From positions 27,010 to 91,009 of the forward strand of contig LJIE01000004.1 of assembly GCA_001281695.1 (NCBI GenBank): a stretch of DNA of 64,000 nucleotides. Direction: 5' to 3'. This document shows, in pieces, positions 1 to 8,818 of this stretch. The translations under genes and the position numbers were made by a program. The number at the start of each line of letters is the position of its first letter. Positions within the stretch are counted from its first letter, which is position 1. This DNA is from a bacterium 336/3. GTDB lineage: Bacteria; Bacteroidota; Bacteroidia; Cytophagales; Thermonemataceae. The notes beneath the pieces were generated by a model. That model had not been told where the DNA came from, ran no database searches, and saw only the letters and a list, made by a program, of their open reading frames with translations.

Positions 1-366
1 TTTTACATAGGAATATCATTGGTATTCATAGATATGATAGTCCTTACTATAGACGCCTATATCGAGAAAGATAGTCGTGCCTTTATGGGAGGTTTACCAA
101 GATGGGAATACATCTTACACCTATTTGTGAATGGCTTTCATTTTTCGTCTATCGCTGTTTTTCTAGTAGCAAAGCTCAATTTTTCGGATAATGGAATTGA
201 AATAGTTGCTGACTTAAGTTATTTAAAAAACTTTTTATTTTTCGAGTTTATCGTTTTTAATCTGATTCCTGGTGCTATTTTATTAGCTTTTATTCATGTT
301 TTTATATCCTTTAAATCAACAGCTATTTATTGGAATGTTTGGAGAGCAAAAATAACTTGTTGCTAA
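1..366 (+). CDS. Membrane protein, 5' end outside the window
   Basis: The reading frame is open to the first base of the window, so the N-terminus is missing; a TTG at 19 is only an internal codon candidate. The visible 121 codons contain three or four hydrophobic stretches separated by short polar loops (for example around IDMIVLTI, FSSIAVFLVA, FFEFIVFNLI and LLAFIHVFI), so this is the C-terminal part of an integral membrane protein. I do not recognise the family. It ends 21 bp before the next gene on the same strand and may be cotranscribed with it. Confidence 0.6.
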   Translation, partial: FYIGISLVFIDMIVLTIDAYIEKDSRAFMGGLPRWEYILHLFVNGFHFSSIAVFLVAKLNFSDNGIEIVADLSYLKNFLFFEFIVFNLIPGAILLAFIHVFISFKSTAIYWNVWRAKITCC

Positions 367-387
367 AAATATATTTGCTTTTAAAAT

Positions 388-732
388 ATGCCCCATTTTG
401 TTATTGACTGTTCTGAGAATGTCATAAAACTAAAATCTCCCAAAGACATTATGCAAGTTGTTTATGATACAGCAGAAGCTGCCTCACTTTTTGATAAAGG
501 AGATATCAAAGTGCGAATCAACCCATACCAATACTACAATATTGGTAATACAAAAAATGACTTCATTCATATCTTTGCTAATATTATGGAAGGCCGTAAT
601 ACAGCACAGAAAGCAGAGCTTTCCCAAAAAATAATAAGTTGTTTGAAGTTACTATTTCCCAATGTACCCATTATATCGATGAACATAAGAGATTTCGAAA
701 AATCTACTTATTGTAATAAATCGATGGTGTAA
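388..732 (+). CDS. 5-carboxymethyl-2-hydroxymuconate isomerase-like tautomerase
   Basis: The 114-residue protein begins MPHFVIDCSENV, as CHMI (HpcD/HpaF) does, with the N-terminal proline that becomes the catalytic base of the tautomerase superfamily after Met removal. Length (CHMI is about 125 residues) and the opening beta strand fit; the C-terminal half is less conserved. In other bacteria CHMI acts in homoprotocatechuate degradation. No other gene of that pathway is nearby, so the physiological substrate is unknown and a general keto-enol tautomerase is equally possible. It is 21 bp downstream of the truncated membrane gene. Confidence 0.75.
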   Translation: MPHFVIDCSENVIKLKSPKDIMQVVYDTAEAASLFDKGDIKVRINPYQYYNIGNTKNDFIHIFANIMEGRNTAQKAELSQKIISCLKLLFPNVPIISMNIRDFEKSTYCNKSMV

Positions 733-768
733 TTATATTAAAAAACCACATTTTAATTTCCAATAAAA

Positions 769-1983
769 ATGAAACAAATACCTTTTATTTTTACTTGTCT
801 TGCAATCTTTATTTTCTTTGCAAGACCATTGAAGGCACAAACAGACACACGCAACATAACCATAGGTGTTGTGGATAGTGTCGACTCTAAAGTTTTGAAC
901 GAAAAACGTAGAATTTTAATTCATGTCCCCAAAGGAGAGGGTAAAAAGTTTCCCGTACTCTATGTTTTAGATGGTGATGACCATTTTGAAGCATTAGTAG
1001 GTATGATAAAACGTCTGAACTCGACTGATAATTGTTCAGAAATGATCATTGTAGGAATTTCTAATGCGAATAGAAATAGATCGAGAGACTTGACACATAC
1101 CAAGGCAGATGACCCTCGATTTAGGCTAAGAAATACAGGTGGGGGAGAAAAATTTATGGAGTTTATTGAAAAGGAATTAATGCCTAAAATAGAAACAAGT
1201 TATTCGACGGCTCCATATCGTATATTTGTCGGACATTCTGCTGGTGGTTTGTTGGTTATGAATACTTTATTGAAACAAAAGCAGCTTTTTAATGCATACA
1301 TTGCCATAGACCCTGCAATGCTGCATGATAACAAAAAACTGTTGAAGGAGTCAAAAAAAATATTGACTGAAAATACTTTTGCTAATAAATTCTTGTTTTT
1401 AGCCATCGCTAATTCAATGGATGAAGGTATGGACACCATTTCAGTTCGGAAAGATGAAAGTTTTAATGCAATGATTATCCGCCCTATTTTAGAAACCAAA
1501 GATATACTAGTGGCTACTCAATCAAATCAATTAAAATTTGACTATAAATATTATGCTCATGATGACCACAGGTCAGTTGCTTTTTTAGCAGAATATGATG
1601 CTATTCGTTTTTTCTTCAAAGATTACAAATTTATCATGAAAGATGCTTATTTAACAGATGCAAATGCAAAGTTGAGTGTAATTTTAGAAACCCATTATAA
1701 AAAAGTATCTACCCAATTAGGCTATACCGTCCTTCCTGATGAGAATTTGGTAAATGATGCTGGATATACTGCATTAGGGAAAAAGCAATTTGACAAAGCA
1801 GGCAATTTATTTAAATTGAATGTCTTAAATTATCCTAAAAGCTCAAATGCTTTTGATTCACTTGGTGATTTTTTTTTAGAAATAGAGGATAATGCAAACG
1901 CTATTATTAGTTTTAAAAAAGCATTAGAAATCAAAGAAACTCCACATACACGCAAAAAAATGGAAAAATTGCTAAAAAAATAA
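769..1983 (+). CDS. Secreted alpha/beta-hydrolase (enterochelin esterase/IroE type) with C-terminal TPR
   Basis: A signal peptide (about residues 1-24, ending KAQ) leads into an esterase-D/IroE-like alpha/beta-hydrolase fold: FPVLYVLDGDDHF near residue 65, the nucleophile elbow VGHSAGG near residue 155, and a late His in a YYAHDDHRS context near 265 that would complete the triad. Residues about 325-404 form two TPR-like helical pairs (GKKQFDKAGNLF, DNANAIISFKKALEI). Esterases of this family act on siderophore or peptide esters in the periplasm; the substrate here is not evident. The next gene encodes a second hydrolase of the same kind without the TPR part. Confidence 0.8.
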   Translation: MKQIPFIFTCLAIFIFFARPLKAQTDTRNITIGVVDSVDSKVLNEKRRILIHVPKGEGKKFPVLYVLDGDDHFEALVGMIKRLNSTDNCSEMIIVGISNANRNRSRDLTHTKADDPRFRLRNTGGGEKFMEFIEKELMPKIETSYSTAPYRIFVGHSAGGLLVMNTLLKQKQLFNAYIAIDPAMLHDNKKLLKESKKILTENTFANKFLFLAIANSMDEGMDTISVRKDESFNAMIIRPILETKDILVATQSNQLKFDYKYYAHDDHRSVAFLAEYDAIRFFFKDYKFIMKDAYLTDANAKLSVILETHYKKVSTQLGYTVLPDENLVNDAGYTALGKKQFDKAGNLFKLNVLNYPKSSNAFDSLGDFFLEIEDNANAIISFKKALEIKETPHTRKKMEKLLKK

Positions 1984-2084
1984 TTTAATAAAAATATTCA
2001 TTCATGTTTTGATAGAATTCTTTGGAAAAGGCTTCAAATAAGTAAATGTAAATATCATTTAAATAAAATTAATAAAAAATCTTT

Positions 2085-2966
2085 ATGAATAAAAAAGTAA
2101 TAAATAGCATTTATCAAAGAAATCAAGTTTCAATAACGAACTCTTATTTCAATAATAATATTTTATGGCATAAGCTAAAAGCGTTTTTCATTTGTATTTT
2201 CTTGATATCACTGCTTGGTTGCAGTAAAAATGAACCTGAAATAATAGGTAAGACATCAGAATTTACAATCTCCTCATCAATAGTAAAAGATGATTACCCA
2301 ATTTCTGTCTATCAATCACCACTATATACAGGAAGTCTGAGTAATGAACTAATAGTTGTTCTCGATGGTGAATTGCGTTTTAAAGATATTGTCAGTATAA
2401 TATCTGAAAAAACAGCAAATGGGAGTATTGCACCATGTTTAGTTGTTGGGATTGGAAATCTAAAAGAGAGAAATCGGGATTACACACCCACAAAATATGA
2501 ATATGGCAAGGGAGGTGCAGAAACCTTCTACAAATTTCTAAAAGATGAGTTGATTCCAGAACTTAAATCAAGATACAACATTCAATCCAATCAAAAAGCT
2601 ACTTTAATTGGCTATTCATTTGGAGGTCTTTTTGTTCATTATGTTATGTTTCAAAATAGAAATGATAATCCTTTCAATAAATTCATTTCTGGTGGTTGCT
2701 CATTTTGGTATGATTCAGGTGTAATTTTCGAGTACGAAAAAAAATATGCTTCAAACAATACTGATTTAGATGTAAAATTTTACTCAGGTATGGGTTCTCT
2801 GGAGGGCGGAGTTAGTTTAGGCTCTTTCACTGAAATGACGAACAGACTAAAAAGTAGAAACTATCCTCGGTTTCAAATGAAAACAGAAACTATAAAAAAG
2901 CACGGACATAGTGATGCTGCTAATAACACCTTTAAAAATGGATTAAATTATTTATATGAAAACTAA
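2085..2966 (+). CDS. Lipoprotein alpha/beta-hydrolase (esterase family)
   Basis: The protein has a long N-terminal region followed by a type II signal peptide with lipobox LLGC near residue 46, so it should be a lipid-anchored envelope protein. The hydrolase fold shows VVLDGELRF, KERNRDYTPTK (like the NRSRDLTHTK of the upstream gene) and the nucleophile motif GYSFGG. HGHSDA near the C-terminus supplies a candidate catalytic His. It overlaps the following gene by 11 bp, which implies translational coupling. It is a paralogue of the gene at 769, and the two probably arose from a common esterase module. Confidence 0.75.
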   Translation: MNKKVINSIYQRNQVSITNSYFNNNILWHKLKAFFICIFLISLLGCSKNEPEIIGKTSEFTISSSIVKDDYPISVYQSPLYTGSLSNELIVVLDGELRFKDIVSIISEKTANGSIAPCLVVGIGNLKERNRDYTPTKYEYGKGGAETFYKFLKDELIPELKSRYNIQSNQKATLIGYSFGGLFVHYVMFQNRNDNPFNKFISGGCSFWYDSGVIFEYEKKYASNNTDLDVKFYSGMGSLEGGVSLGSFTEMTNRLKSRNYPRFQMKTETIKKHGHSDAANNTFKNGLNYLYEN

Positions 2967-3531
2967 AATTCTAATAACAATCTTATATGTGCTTTTTCTA
3001 ACAAAAATTCAAGCACAACAAAAATTGCTTAATCATAAATCGTTTGAAATAGGTATTGCCGTTGCAGGCAGTGAAACACTTTTTTATGGAGCTTTTGTAA
3101 AATACAATGTGCCATTAACCTCTAAAAAACACTTTTTTTATATGGCACCCACTCTTACAACTTACTTTGATTTCAAAGGTGAATCTACTGCTCAAGCTTA
3201 TTTAAAAAATGACGTAGATATGAGAATCCTTCCTACAATTAACCTTGGATATTCTTTAAATTTGGGAAAATTTCAGTTAAATCTTGAGATGCCTTTAGGA
3301 ACGAGTATTGCAATAACCAAAGGAACTTTAGTGAATGAAAGAATAGGCTTTCAACAAAATTATTCAAATACAGAAGTCTTTTTTAACTACGGTTTTCTGT
3401 TTGCTCCAAAATTTCGACTTAACCAAAACAATCAGATTGGTTTATCAGCATTTCTGCCTTTGATTAAAGATAAAGCCCAATCGGGTTATCAATTTGGATT
3501 GGGTTGGACTAAAAGTTTTGCTAATAGATAG
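2956..3531 (+). CDS. Hypothetical outer-membrane beta-barrel-like protein
   Basis: Not recognised as a named family. A short signal peptide (about residues 1-20, ending IQAQ) precedes alternating hydrophobic/polar segments ending in aromatic residues (FYGAFVKYNV, FFYMAPTLTTYF, FQLNLEMPLG, GYQFGLGWTKSF), typical of small Bacteroidota outer-membrane barrels. It starts inside the end of the preceding lipoprotein hydrolase gene, so the two are probably coexpressed. Confidence 0.6.
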   Translation: MKTKILITILYVLFLTKIQAQQKLLNHKSFEIGIAVAGSETLFYGAFVKYNVPLTSKKHFFYMAPTLTTYFDFKGESTAQAYLKNDVDMRILPTINLGYSLNLGKFQLNLEMPLGTSIAITKGTLVNERIGFQQNYSNTEVFFNYGFLFAPKFRLNQNNQIGLSAFLPLIKDKAQSGYQFGLGWTKSFANR

Positions 3532-3752
3532 AGCTAAAACTCTTAAAATTGATATTGAGTTGTGTTAATATTCGCTGAGGAGAATCCTTATATGGTTTTA
3601 ATATTCTAGTAATTTTCAAACAAAAAGATTCAAAGAACAGCTCCTTACATCAGTAATTGTTGTACAACTCAGACTTAAGATTGGAAAATAGTAAAATTGA
3701 GAAAAAATGAATTTTATATAATCTTTTTATGGACTTTTAGTTATAAATTTAG

Positions 3753-3820
3753 CAACAGTTACGGGCTGACGATTTTCAAATACCATCATATTGCTAAGCT
3801 ATGTCCGTATGCCATTTTAA
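3753..3820 (+). repeat. attC-like imperfect palindrome, degenerate copy
   Basis: This stretch aligns with the better preserved element at 34009-34077 (shared core GACG-TTTTCAAAT, then CAT--C-AAGC--TGT). It lies directly before the Crp/Fnr gene at 3842. The rest of 3532-3841 shows no convincing gene. Confidence 0.4.
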
Positions 3821-3841
3821 AAAGACAGTCTACAAAATAAG

Positions 3842-4405
3842 ATGAATGAGATACTGAGACAGCAAATAGAGAAAATCACTCCATTGACAGATAAAGAGTT
3901 TCAATATATTTTGTCTCACTTTACAACTAAAAAATTAAAGAAACACCAATATCTGATACAGGAAGGTGATTTTGTTCAGAATGACCATTTTGTAACAAAG
4001 GGGCTTTTGAAAGCATACTATATAAATCAGGATGGTAAAGAACACATCATGCAGTTTGCGATGGAAGACTGGTGGATTACGGATTATCAAGCCTACTTCA
4101 AAGAGACTAAATCAACACTGGTGATTGATTGTATTGAAACTACAGAGGTACTTTGTTTATCTCTACATAATCGAGAAAAACTTTGTGCTGATATGCATAA
4201 AATAGAACATTTCTTTAGAAAAAAATCTAATGGAGGATATGTGGCTTTACAACAAAGAATACTTTCTTTATTAAATAGTAATGCAAAAGAAAGATATGAG
4301 CAGTTTTTCCAACAATATCCAACATTGTTTCAAAGAGTTCCAAAAACTCTAATAGCCTCTTATTTAGGTGTATCAAGAGAAACACTTAGCCGACTTTCTT
4401 CTTAG
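3842..4405 (+). CDS. Crp/Fnr-family transcriptional regulator
   Basis: The N-terminal two thirds is a cyclic-nucleotide-binding-type jelly roll (YLIQEGDFVQNDHFVTKGLLKAYY), and the C-terminus a winged helix ending IASYLGVSRETLSRL. The protein stops very soon after the recognition helix, as is usual in this Bacteroidota subfamily. No cysteines are arranged for an Fnr iron-sulfur cluster, so the effector is unknown. It stands alone 200 bp upstream of a DJ-1/PfpI gene on the same strand, a plausible target. Four further intact paralogues lie at 44422, 47100, 51998 and 55810. Confidence 0.88.
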   Translation: MNEILRQQIEKITPLTDKEFQYILSHFTTKKLKKHQYLIQEGDFVQNDHFVTKGLLKAYYINQDGKEHIMQFAMEDWWITDYQAYFKETKSTLVIDCIETTEVLCLSLHNREKLCADMHKIEHFFRKKSNGGYVALQQRILSLLNSNAKERYEQFFQQYPTLFQRVPKTLIASYLGVSRETLSRLSS

Positions 4406-4608
4406 TGTGATTTACATCACATCAAAATTGTGATTTACCTCCTGTGACAAGATGGAAAATGTTCTGAAATTTGCATCATTATATTAAAACAGTGATGGCA
4501 ACGAACAACGTATAAAAAAATATCTTGTCAGGAATTATGGTAATTGCAGGTTGCACCATTTTACTTGAATTAAATCAAGCAACAGTACAAACATTAAATT
4601 CAAAAAAA

Positions 4609-5289
4609 ATGAGTAAGAAAATTTTATTTGTGGTTACAAGCCACGACAAATTGGGAGAAACAGGCGAATCTACTGGTTATTACTTAGGTGAAGTAACTCA
4701 TCCTTGGGCTGTCTTGAGTGATGCAGGATATGAAATTGATTTTGTAAGTCCCGAAGGTGGTAATCCACCCTATTATGGAGCGAATACTGAAGACCCAATC
4801 AATCAAAAGTTTTTAGCAGATCAAAAGTATCAAGCTAAAATTCAAAATACCATGAAACCTTCTGAAGTAAATCCATCTGACTACATAGCCATTTTATATG
4901 CAGGTGGACATGGTACTATGTGGGATTTTGCAGACAATATAGAACTTGCTACAATTGCACAGAAGATTTATGAAAATAATGGAATTGTAAGTGCAGTTTG
5001 TCATGGACCCGCAGGTTTGGTAAACATCAAATTAAATAATGGAAAGTATTTGGTTGATGGAAAGAAAATTAATGCCTTTACAAATGAAGAAGAAGTAGCC
5101 GTGAAATTAGAAAATGTTGTTCCTTTTAGCTTGGAAACAAAACTAATTGAACGTGGAGCAAAGTTTGAAAAATCAGGACTATGGCAATCACATGTAACGG
5201 TTGATCAAAGGGTGGTAACAGGTCAAAATCCTCAATCAGCACATGGGGTTGGAGAGGCAGTTCTAAAAGAACTTCAAAGCTTTAATTAA
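4609..5289 (+). CDS. DJ-1/PfpI superfamily protein (Hsp31/glyoxalase III-like)
   Basis: The 226-residue protein has the class I glutamine-amidotransferase-like fold of the DJ-1 superfamily: MSKKILFVVTSHDKLG, the glutamate-bearing HPW...DAGYEIDFVSPEGG segment, AGGHGTMWDF, and the nucleophile-elbow cysteine in VSAVCHGPAGL with its following His. This pattern is that of Hsp31-type glyoxalase III/deglycase proteins, which detoxify methylglyoxal. I chose the ATG at 4609, preceded by an A-rich leader; upstream in-frame TTG (4525) and ATG (4537) starts would add a poorly conserved segment. A strong hairpin follows the gene. Confidence 0.85.
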   Translation: MSKKILFVVTSHDKLGETGESTGYYLGEVTHPWAVLSDAGYEIDFVSPEGGNPPYYGANTEDPINQKFLADQKYQAKIQNTMKPSEVNPSDYIAILYAGGHGTMWDFADNIELATIAQKIYENNGIVSAVCHGPAGLVNIKLNNGKYLVDGKKINAFTNEEEVAVKLENVVPFSLETKLIERGAKFEKSGLWQSHVTVDQRVVTGQNPQSAHGVGEAVLKELQSFN

Positions 5290-5299
5290 TTTAAAAAAC

Positions 5300-5340
5300 A
5301 AGAATGAGGTAGCAAAAATGCTACCTCATTCTTACTTTTT
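5300..5340 (+). terminator. Rho-independent terminator after the DJ-1 gene
   Basis: A perfect 15-bp stem (AAGAATGAGGTAGCA and its complement) with a 4-base loop is followed by a T-rich run, 11 bp after the stop codon. Confidence 0.85.
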
Positions 5341-5514
5341 AGAAATACTAGGACTGGAAATTATCAGAGAAATATAAATAACTAAGCGAGTCTTACAAAC
5401 TATATTTAGCTTTTAAGATACTTTAAAATACACATTTTTGATTTTCTATTCTTATCTTTTTTAATAGTATAGATTTATTTGTTAAAATGGTATTTCTTTT
5501 ACAGGCTGATGATA

Positions 5515-5690
5515 TGTGACAAAGACAGCTATTTCGTAAAAGAAGGCAAAAGTCTTTACAAATGGGTTTCATTGAAGTTAGACAATTTCAACACTGCTCA
5601 ATTACAAAAACTGGAAAAGAACGAACCACATATTTCATTGACAAAAAAGATGTAGTAATTTTACAACATGTATTATTACCAATAAATTTT
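5515..5690 (+). pseudogene. Crp/Fnr regulator remnant
   Basis: Translated in two frames this matches the intact regulator at 47100-47663: DKDSYFVKEGK, then after loss of one A in an A-run SLQMGFIEVRQFQ, SITKTGKERTTY, then a jump to FIDKKDVVILQ. About 35 codons between TTY and IDKKDVV are deleted and the C-terminal helix-turn-helix is absent. It is therefore a frameshifted, internally deleted relic. The rest of 5341-5892 shows no gene. Confidence 0.8.
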
Positions 5691-5804
5691 ATATTTTGGG
5701 ATGATGTTTATACACTTAATTTGTAAGTTGTCTTAAAAAGATTAAGTTCTGCTATGTATTTTGGCAGAATCTTCTGAGTTTATATGAAGAATACTATAAG
5801 AAAT

Positions 5805-5834
5805 AAAAAACAGTATCATCAATACTGTTTTTTT
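5805..5834 (+). terminator. Bidirectional hairpin terminator
   Basis: AAAAAACAGTAT pairs with ATACTGTTTTTT across a short loop, giving U-runs on both strands. It lies between the Crp relic and the convergent hdeD-like gene. Confidence 0.7.
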
Positions 5835-5892
5835 AGACACACAAAGAGTATGATGAGTACTCTATAAGTTAGATTATAATTCTCTATTATAT

Positions 5893-6450
5893 TTATATTG
5901 AAATAGGTGTATTTTTTAAGTCATCTATATTTTCCATTACAGGAGTATAGAGCAGTATATTAATTCCAAGAATGATGAAAATGACACCATGACCTATATA
6001 AATCATTTCTTGGTTTGTATTCGCATAAGATGTAACAACTACTGTGCCTATACCTGTAAATAATGCAATTAAGATCCTTACAAGTACTATTTTATAAATA
6101 ATATTTTGACCTAAGTTAAATAACCAATTACAAAATAGTATTTCTGAAAAAGCATAAAAAATGAATAAAAATGTAGTATAATAGTTTAATGTTTCAAAAG
6201 TTTGACAAAAAAACAAGATAGCAATTGAATAACTTATCATTGCTATGGCATGCATTTCATGATATGCAAATTGAACGAGCTTTTTTCTACGTGAGAGAGC
6301 TGTAACAAAAGCAAAAACAGCCCCAATGGTTAGAATAATCCCTAATATTAATTTTAGAGATGAGAATAAACTATTTCTTAAAAATATCATCAGTAATCCC
6401 GCAGAAATAATCGTGAAACCATATATGAATAATGGAGTGTGTTTTTTCAT
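5893..6450 (-). CDS. HdeD-family (DUF308) membrane protein
   Basis: A 185-residue protein with six hydrophobic segments in two triplets (FIYGFTIISAGLLMIF, LILGIILTIGAVFAFVTA, IAMISYSIAILFF and so on), the pattern of the HdeD/DUF308 acid-resistance membrane proteins of the inner membrane. It has its own promoter of the shared stress type at 6492-6556 and follows the Dps gene on the same strand. HdeD proteins are linked to acid and general stress; the biochemical role is unknown. Confidence 0.7.
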   Translation of the reverse strand: MKKHTPLFIYGFTIISAGLLMIFLRNSLFSSLKLILGIILTIGAVFAFVTALSRRKKLVQFAYHEMHAIAMISYSIAILFFCQTFETLNYYTTFLFIFYAFSEILFCNWLFNLGQNIIYKIVLVRILIALFTGIGTVVVTSYANTNQEMIYIGHGVIFIILGINILLYTPVMENIDDLKNTPISI

Positions 6451-6491
6451 AGTAGTATGATATTAGATTGTAAATAAATGTTTACAACATG

Positions 6492-6556
6492 TAAAGTTAC
6501 ATTTTATAGTTATATTGCGTCTTATGTAACTTTTGAAAAAAATTATATAATTCATT
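6492..6556 (-). promoter_or_regulatory. Shared stress-type promoter upstream of hdeD
   Basis: On the minus strand: distal box AATGAATTATATAAT (6542-6556), proximal CATAA (6522-6526), exactly 22 bp, then -7 element TAACTTTA (6492-6499). The distal box nearly equals that of the BON promoter at 8615-8678 (ATGAATTATGTAAT) and sits at the same spacing. Confidence 0.7.
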
Positions 6557-6562
6557 GATTAT

Positions 6563-7036
6563 TTAGGTAAGATGTGAACGTAATATCCAAGCCATTTTTT
6601 CGTGCTCCTCTATTAAGCTTGTTATAAAATCACTTGTTCCTAAATCATGAAACTCTTCTGTAAAACGTTTAATGTTCTTACGTAAATAAATAATGATGCT
6701 TTCATGATCTGTTAGCAATGCTTTTATAAAGCCTTCACTACTATTAATTTGTTTGCTTTGTTCTGTCAAATGTGTTAAAGCCAAATATGATTTTAAAGTT
6801 GCTGGAGCATAATGTCCTATTGAACGAATACGTTCAGCAACTTTATCAATAAAGCCATCTAACTCTTGAAATTGTATTTCAAAAAGTTTGTGTTTATCGT
6901 AGAAATCGGTTCCTTCAATATTCCAATGAGCATTTTTAGTTTTCATATACAGAATATTTTCATCTGCTAAGATTTTTGATAACTCTTGGGCAACAGTTTG
7001 GCGATTTGTGTCAGTTATACCTATTTCAGTTTTCAT
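6563..7036 (-). CDS. dps: Dps-family DNA-binding ferritin
   Basis: The 157-residue protein carries the Dps ferroxidase signature: HWNIEGTDFYDKH, followed 12-16 residues later by ELDGFIDKVAERI and IRSIGHYAP. These His, Asp and Glu residues form the inter-subunit iron site. Dps dodecamers oxidise iron with hydrogen peroxide and coat DNA, protecting it during starvation and oxidative stress. It follows a 56-codon Lys-rich gene by 4 bp, so the two form an operon. A decayed second Dps copy lies at 32557-32902. Confidence 0.93.
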   Translation of the reverse strand: MKTEIGITDTNRQTVAQELSKILADENILYMKTKNAHWNIEGTDFYDKHKLFEIQFQELDGFIDKVAERIRSIGHYAPATLKSYLALTHLTEQSKQINSSEGFIKALLTDHESIIIYLRKNIKRFTEEFHDLGTSDFITSLIEEHEKMAWILRSHLT

Positions 7037-7040
7037 GATT

Positions 7041-7211
7041 TTATGTTGGTTTGATATCTTTTTTGAATGGTTTATTTATTTTTTGAGTAATCTTCTTCAT
7101 TGCTTTTTTAACAATCTTCTCAACTTTCTCTGTTAATTCGAATTTATTATTTTTCAATACTCTAGTTATAGCTACCAGCATTTTATCTTTCAATACGTTA
7201 TTTTCCATCAT
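7041..7211 (-). CDS. Small Lys-rich protein, paralogue of the 67-residue protein at 26262
   Basis: A 56-residue basic protein: LKDKMLVAITRVLKNNKFELTEKVEKIVKKAMKKI aligns without gaps (shown here in part: LKDKML, VLKNNK, ELTEKVEKIV, KKI) with the protein at 26262-26465 (LKEKMI, VLKDNK, ELTDKIQKVV, KKI). The charge pattern suggests amphipathic helices that might bind nucleic acid or membranes; no function is known to me. It ends 4 bp before dps, which places it in the dps operon. Two adjacent ATG codons (7211 and 7208) could serve as start. Confidence 0.7.
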   Translation of the reverse strand: MMENNVLKDKMLVAITRVLKNNKFELTEKVEKIVKKAMKKITQKINKPFKKDIKPT

Positions 7212-7285
7212 ACTTATTTTAAAACGTTAAATTTCACAATCTATAATTGTATTTTATAAGAGTTTATAAACTCCTCACTTTATCT

Positions 7286-7804
7286 TTAAATTTGTTTAGT
7301 TTTCTTTAATTTATTTATATCAAAACCTTTTTCTTTTAGTTGAGAAAGGATTTCCTGATAAGTTTCTGCATTGATTGCAGAAGTTCTTGAAAGTATCCAC
7401 AAGCTTTTTTTGTTGGGGTGACTGACTACTGAATAACTATAGTCTTGAGCTAAATCAATAATCCAATATTTTGCTCTAAAGGGCCAAAAAAATTGAATTT
7501 TCAATTTTGCATTACCTGAGTTCTTCTTGCTAAAAGCTTTTCCTTTGATATAGAATAATTTTTTATTTTTTGTACACCTATTTTCTACTAGCATATATCC
7601 TTTGCTAGTAATTGTATAGTTTGCTGTTGTATATTCACAACCTTTTTGAAAATTGTTTGGAAAAGATGCTATTTCGTACCAAGTTCCTGCATATAGATTT
7701 AAGTTTACACTATATACTGGTTGTAGTTCCTGGGCATTGACATTTGTTGTAATAAATAACAATAGAATGAATATTTTAACTGATATTATAATTTTATTTT
7801 TCAT
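7286..7804 (-). CDS. blc: Lipocalin (Blc family)
   Basis: The protein begins with a signal peptide (about residues 1-24, ending VNAQ). The lipocalin GxW motif (YAGTWYEIASFPNNFQKGC) follows, with a Blc-like core (NRCTKN, FFWPFRAKYWIIDLAQDYSYSVV, SLWILSRT) and the usual C-terminal helix ETYQEILSQLKEKGFD. Bacterial Blc proteins bind lysophospholipids or fatty acids at the envelope during stationary phase and stress. There is no lipobox cysteine at the cleavage site, so it is probably periplasmic rather than membrane anchored. It lies between BON1 and the dps pair on one strand. A fragment of a paralogue remains at 30619-30742. Confidence 0.88.
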   Translation of the reverse strand: MKNKIIISVKIFILLLFITTNVNAQELQPVYSVNLNLYAGTWYEIASFPNNFQKGCEYTTANYTITSKGYMLVENRCTKNKKLFYIKGKAFSKKNSGNAKLKIQFFWPFRAKYWIIDLAQDYSYSVVSHPNKKSLWILSRTSAINAETYQEILSQLKEKGFDINKLKKTKQI

Positions 7805-7897
7805 AATTTAAATAGGTTAAATAGTTTTGAGTTTTTTAAAAAAATAAGAGGTTTTAACTTACATATAATCAAATAGATAAAATTAGCGGATACTTGA

Positions 7898-8572
7898 TTA
7901 TTCATCTGCTATTAAGCAAATAGAATCAATAGATAGGTCATTATTTATATGTCGTATGCCAGGTGTATTCCAAGCAATGCGTTCCGCTTCTTCTTTTTGA
8001 TACCATGAATTCACAGTTCCTGTAAGTACTACTGTTGTACCTGATACCTTTACATGAATATTACTATCGTCAATAGACCAACTTAGATTTAGAGCGTTCT
8101 CAACATCTTTTTGTTCAATATTATCATGGGTTTCAGGTTTGATTTGGATGTTGTTGAATACCCCCCTAATACCTTTAAGATAGTTAAGAGCATTTTTAGC
8201 AGCTTCTTTTTGGTAGTTCCAAGGCAATTCTCCCTCTAATGTAATCCAGCCATCTTCAACTTTAATAACTATTTTTTCATCAGGTACAGACCAATTAGCT
8301 TTTAAAGCATTCAGAACTTGACCTTCTATTTCAAGATTAGTTTTAATCCAAGAATCAGGTAATTTTACTTGGATTTTCTCTACCACAGCCCTTACCCCAT
8401 TAACTCTCTTTGCAGCATTCTCTGCTTCTATTTTTTTAGCGTAACTATCAACCACTCCTAATAATGATACAATGCCATCTTCAACTGTAACTTCAATCTC
8501 TGATGAACTTAAGAGAGGCTCCCATTTAATAGCATTGGTTACTTTTCTTTGTAATTCCTCGTTATTTTTCAT
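7898..8572 (-). CDS. BON-domain protein with three BON repeats (copy 1)
   Basis: The 224 residues form three BON (OsmY-type) domains of about 70 residues, each with the V-x-V-x-x-G-x-V-x-L-x-G core: EVTVEDGIVSLLGVV, VIKVEDGWITLEGEL and HVKVSGTTVVLTGTV. BON domains bind phospholipid surfaces; OsmY-like proteins protect the envelope under osmotic stress. There is no signal peptide, as in the close paralogue at 31218. It has its own shared-type promoter and lies divergent to a small gene with the same promoter type. Confidence 0.9.
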   Translation of the reverse strand: MKNNEELQRKVTNAIKWEPLLSSSEIEVTVEDGIVSLLGVVDSYAKKIEAENAAKRVNGVRAVVEKIQVKLPDSWIKTNLEIEGQVLNALKANWSVPDEKIVIKVEDGWITLEGELPWNYQKEAAKNALNYLKGIRGVFNNIQIKPETHDNIEQKDVENALNLSWSIDDSNIHVKVSGTTVVLTGTVNSWYQKEEAERIAWNTPGIRHINNDLSIDSICLIADE

Positions 8573-8614
8573 GGTTGATACATTAAATATTGTAAATAGA
8601 TTTCTACAATATCA

Positions 8615-8678
8615 CAAAGGTAGATTGTTTGACTGTGATAAGTATTACACCATTCTCAAAAACAATTACATAATTCAT
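8615..8678 (-). promoter_or_regulatory. Shared stress-type promoter of BON copy 1
   Basis: Minus strand: distal box ATGAATTATGTAAT (8665-8678), proximal TGTAA (8645-8649), 22 bp, -7 TACCTTTG (8615-8622). The leader of about 40 nt then reaches the ATG. Confidence 0.8.
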
Positions 8679-8712
8679 TTATTTTCAGCAATTTCTAAAG
8701 AGCATTTTAGAA

Positions 8713-8778
8713 GTATGATATGTGTAAGCTTTTGCTGGAGTTTTGTAATGCTTTATGTATAGAATACGTCTAAATTTG
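8713..8778 (+). promoter_or_regulatory. Shared stress-type promoter, divergent from BON copy 1
   Basis: Plus strand: distal box GTATGATATGTGTAAG (8713-8728), proximal TGTAA (8744-8748), 22 bp, -7 TAAATTTG (8771-8778). The distal 16-mer is repeated exactly at the csbD2 promoter (15014-15029, minus). Confidence 0.8.
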
Positions 8779-8818
8779 TATCATTCAATTGTCAAATCAT
8801 ACTTTTAATCAAACGACC

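Noticed and set aside
8472..8762. 96-codon ORF on the plus strand
   Set aside because: It runs through the BON1 start and both divergent stress-type promoters; the translation has no domain.
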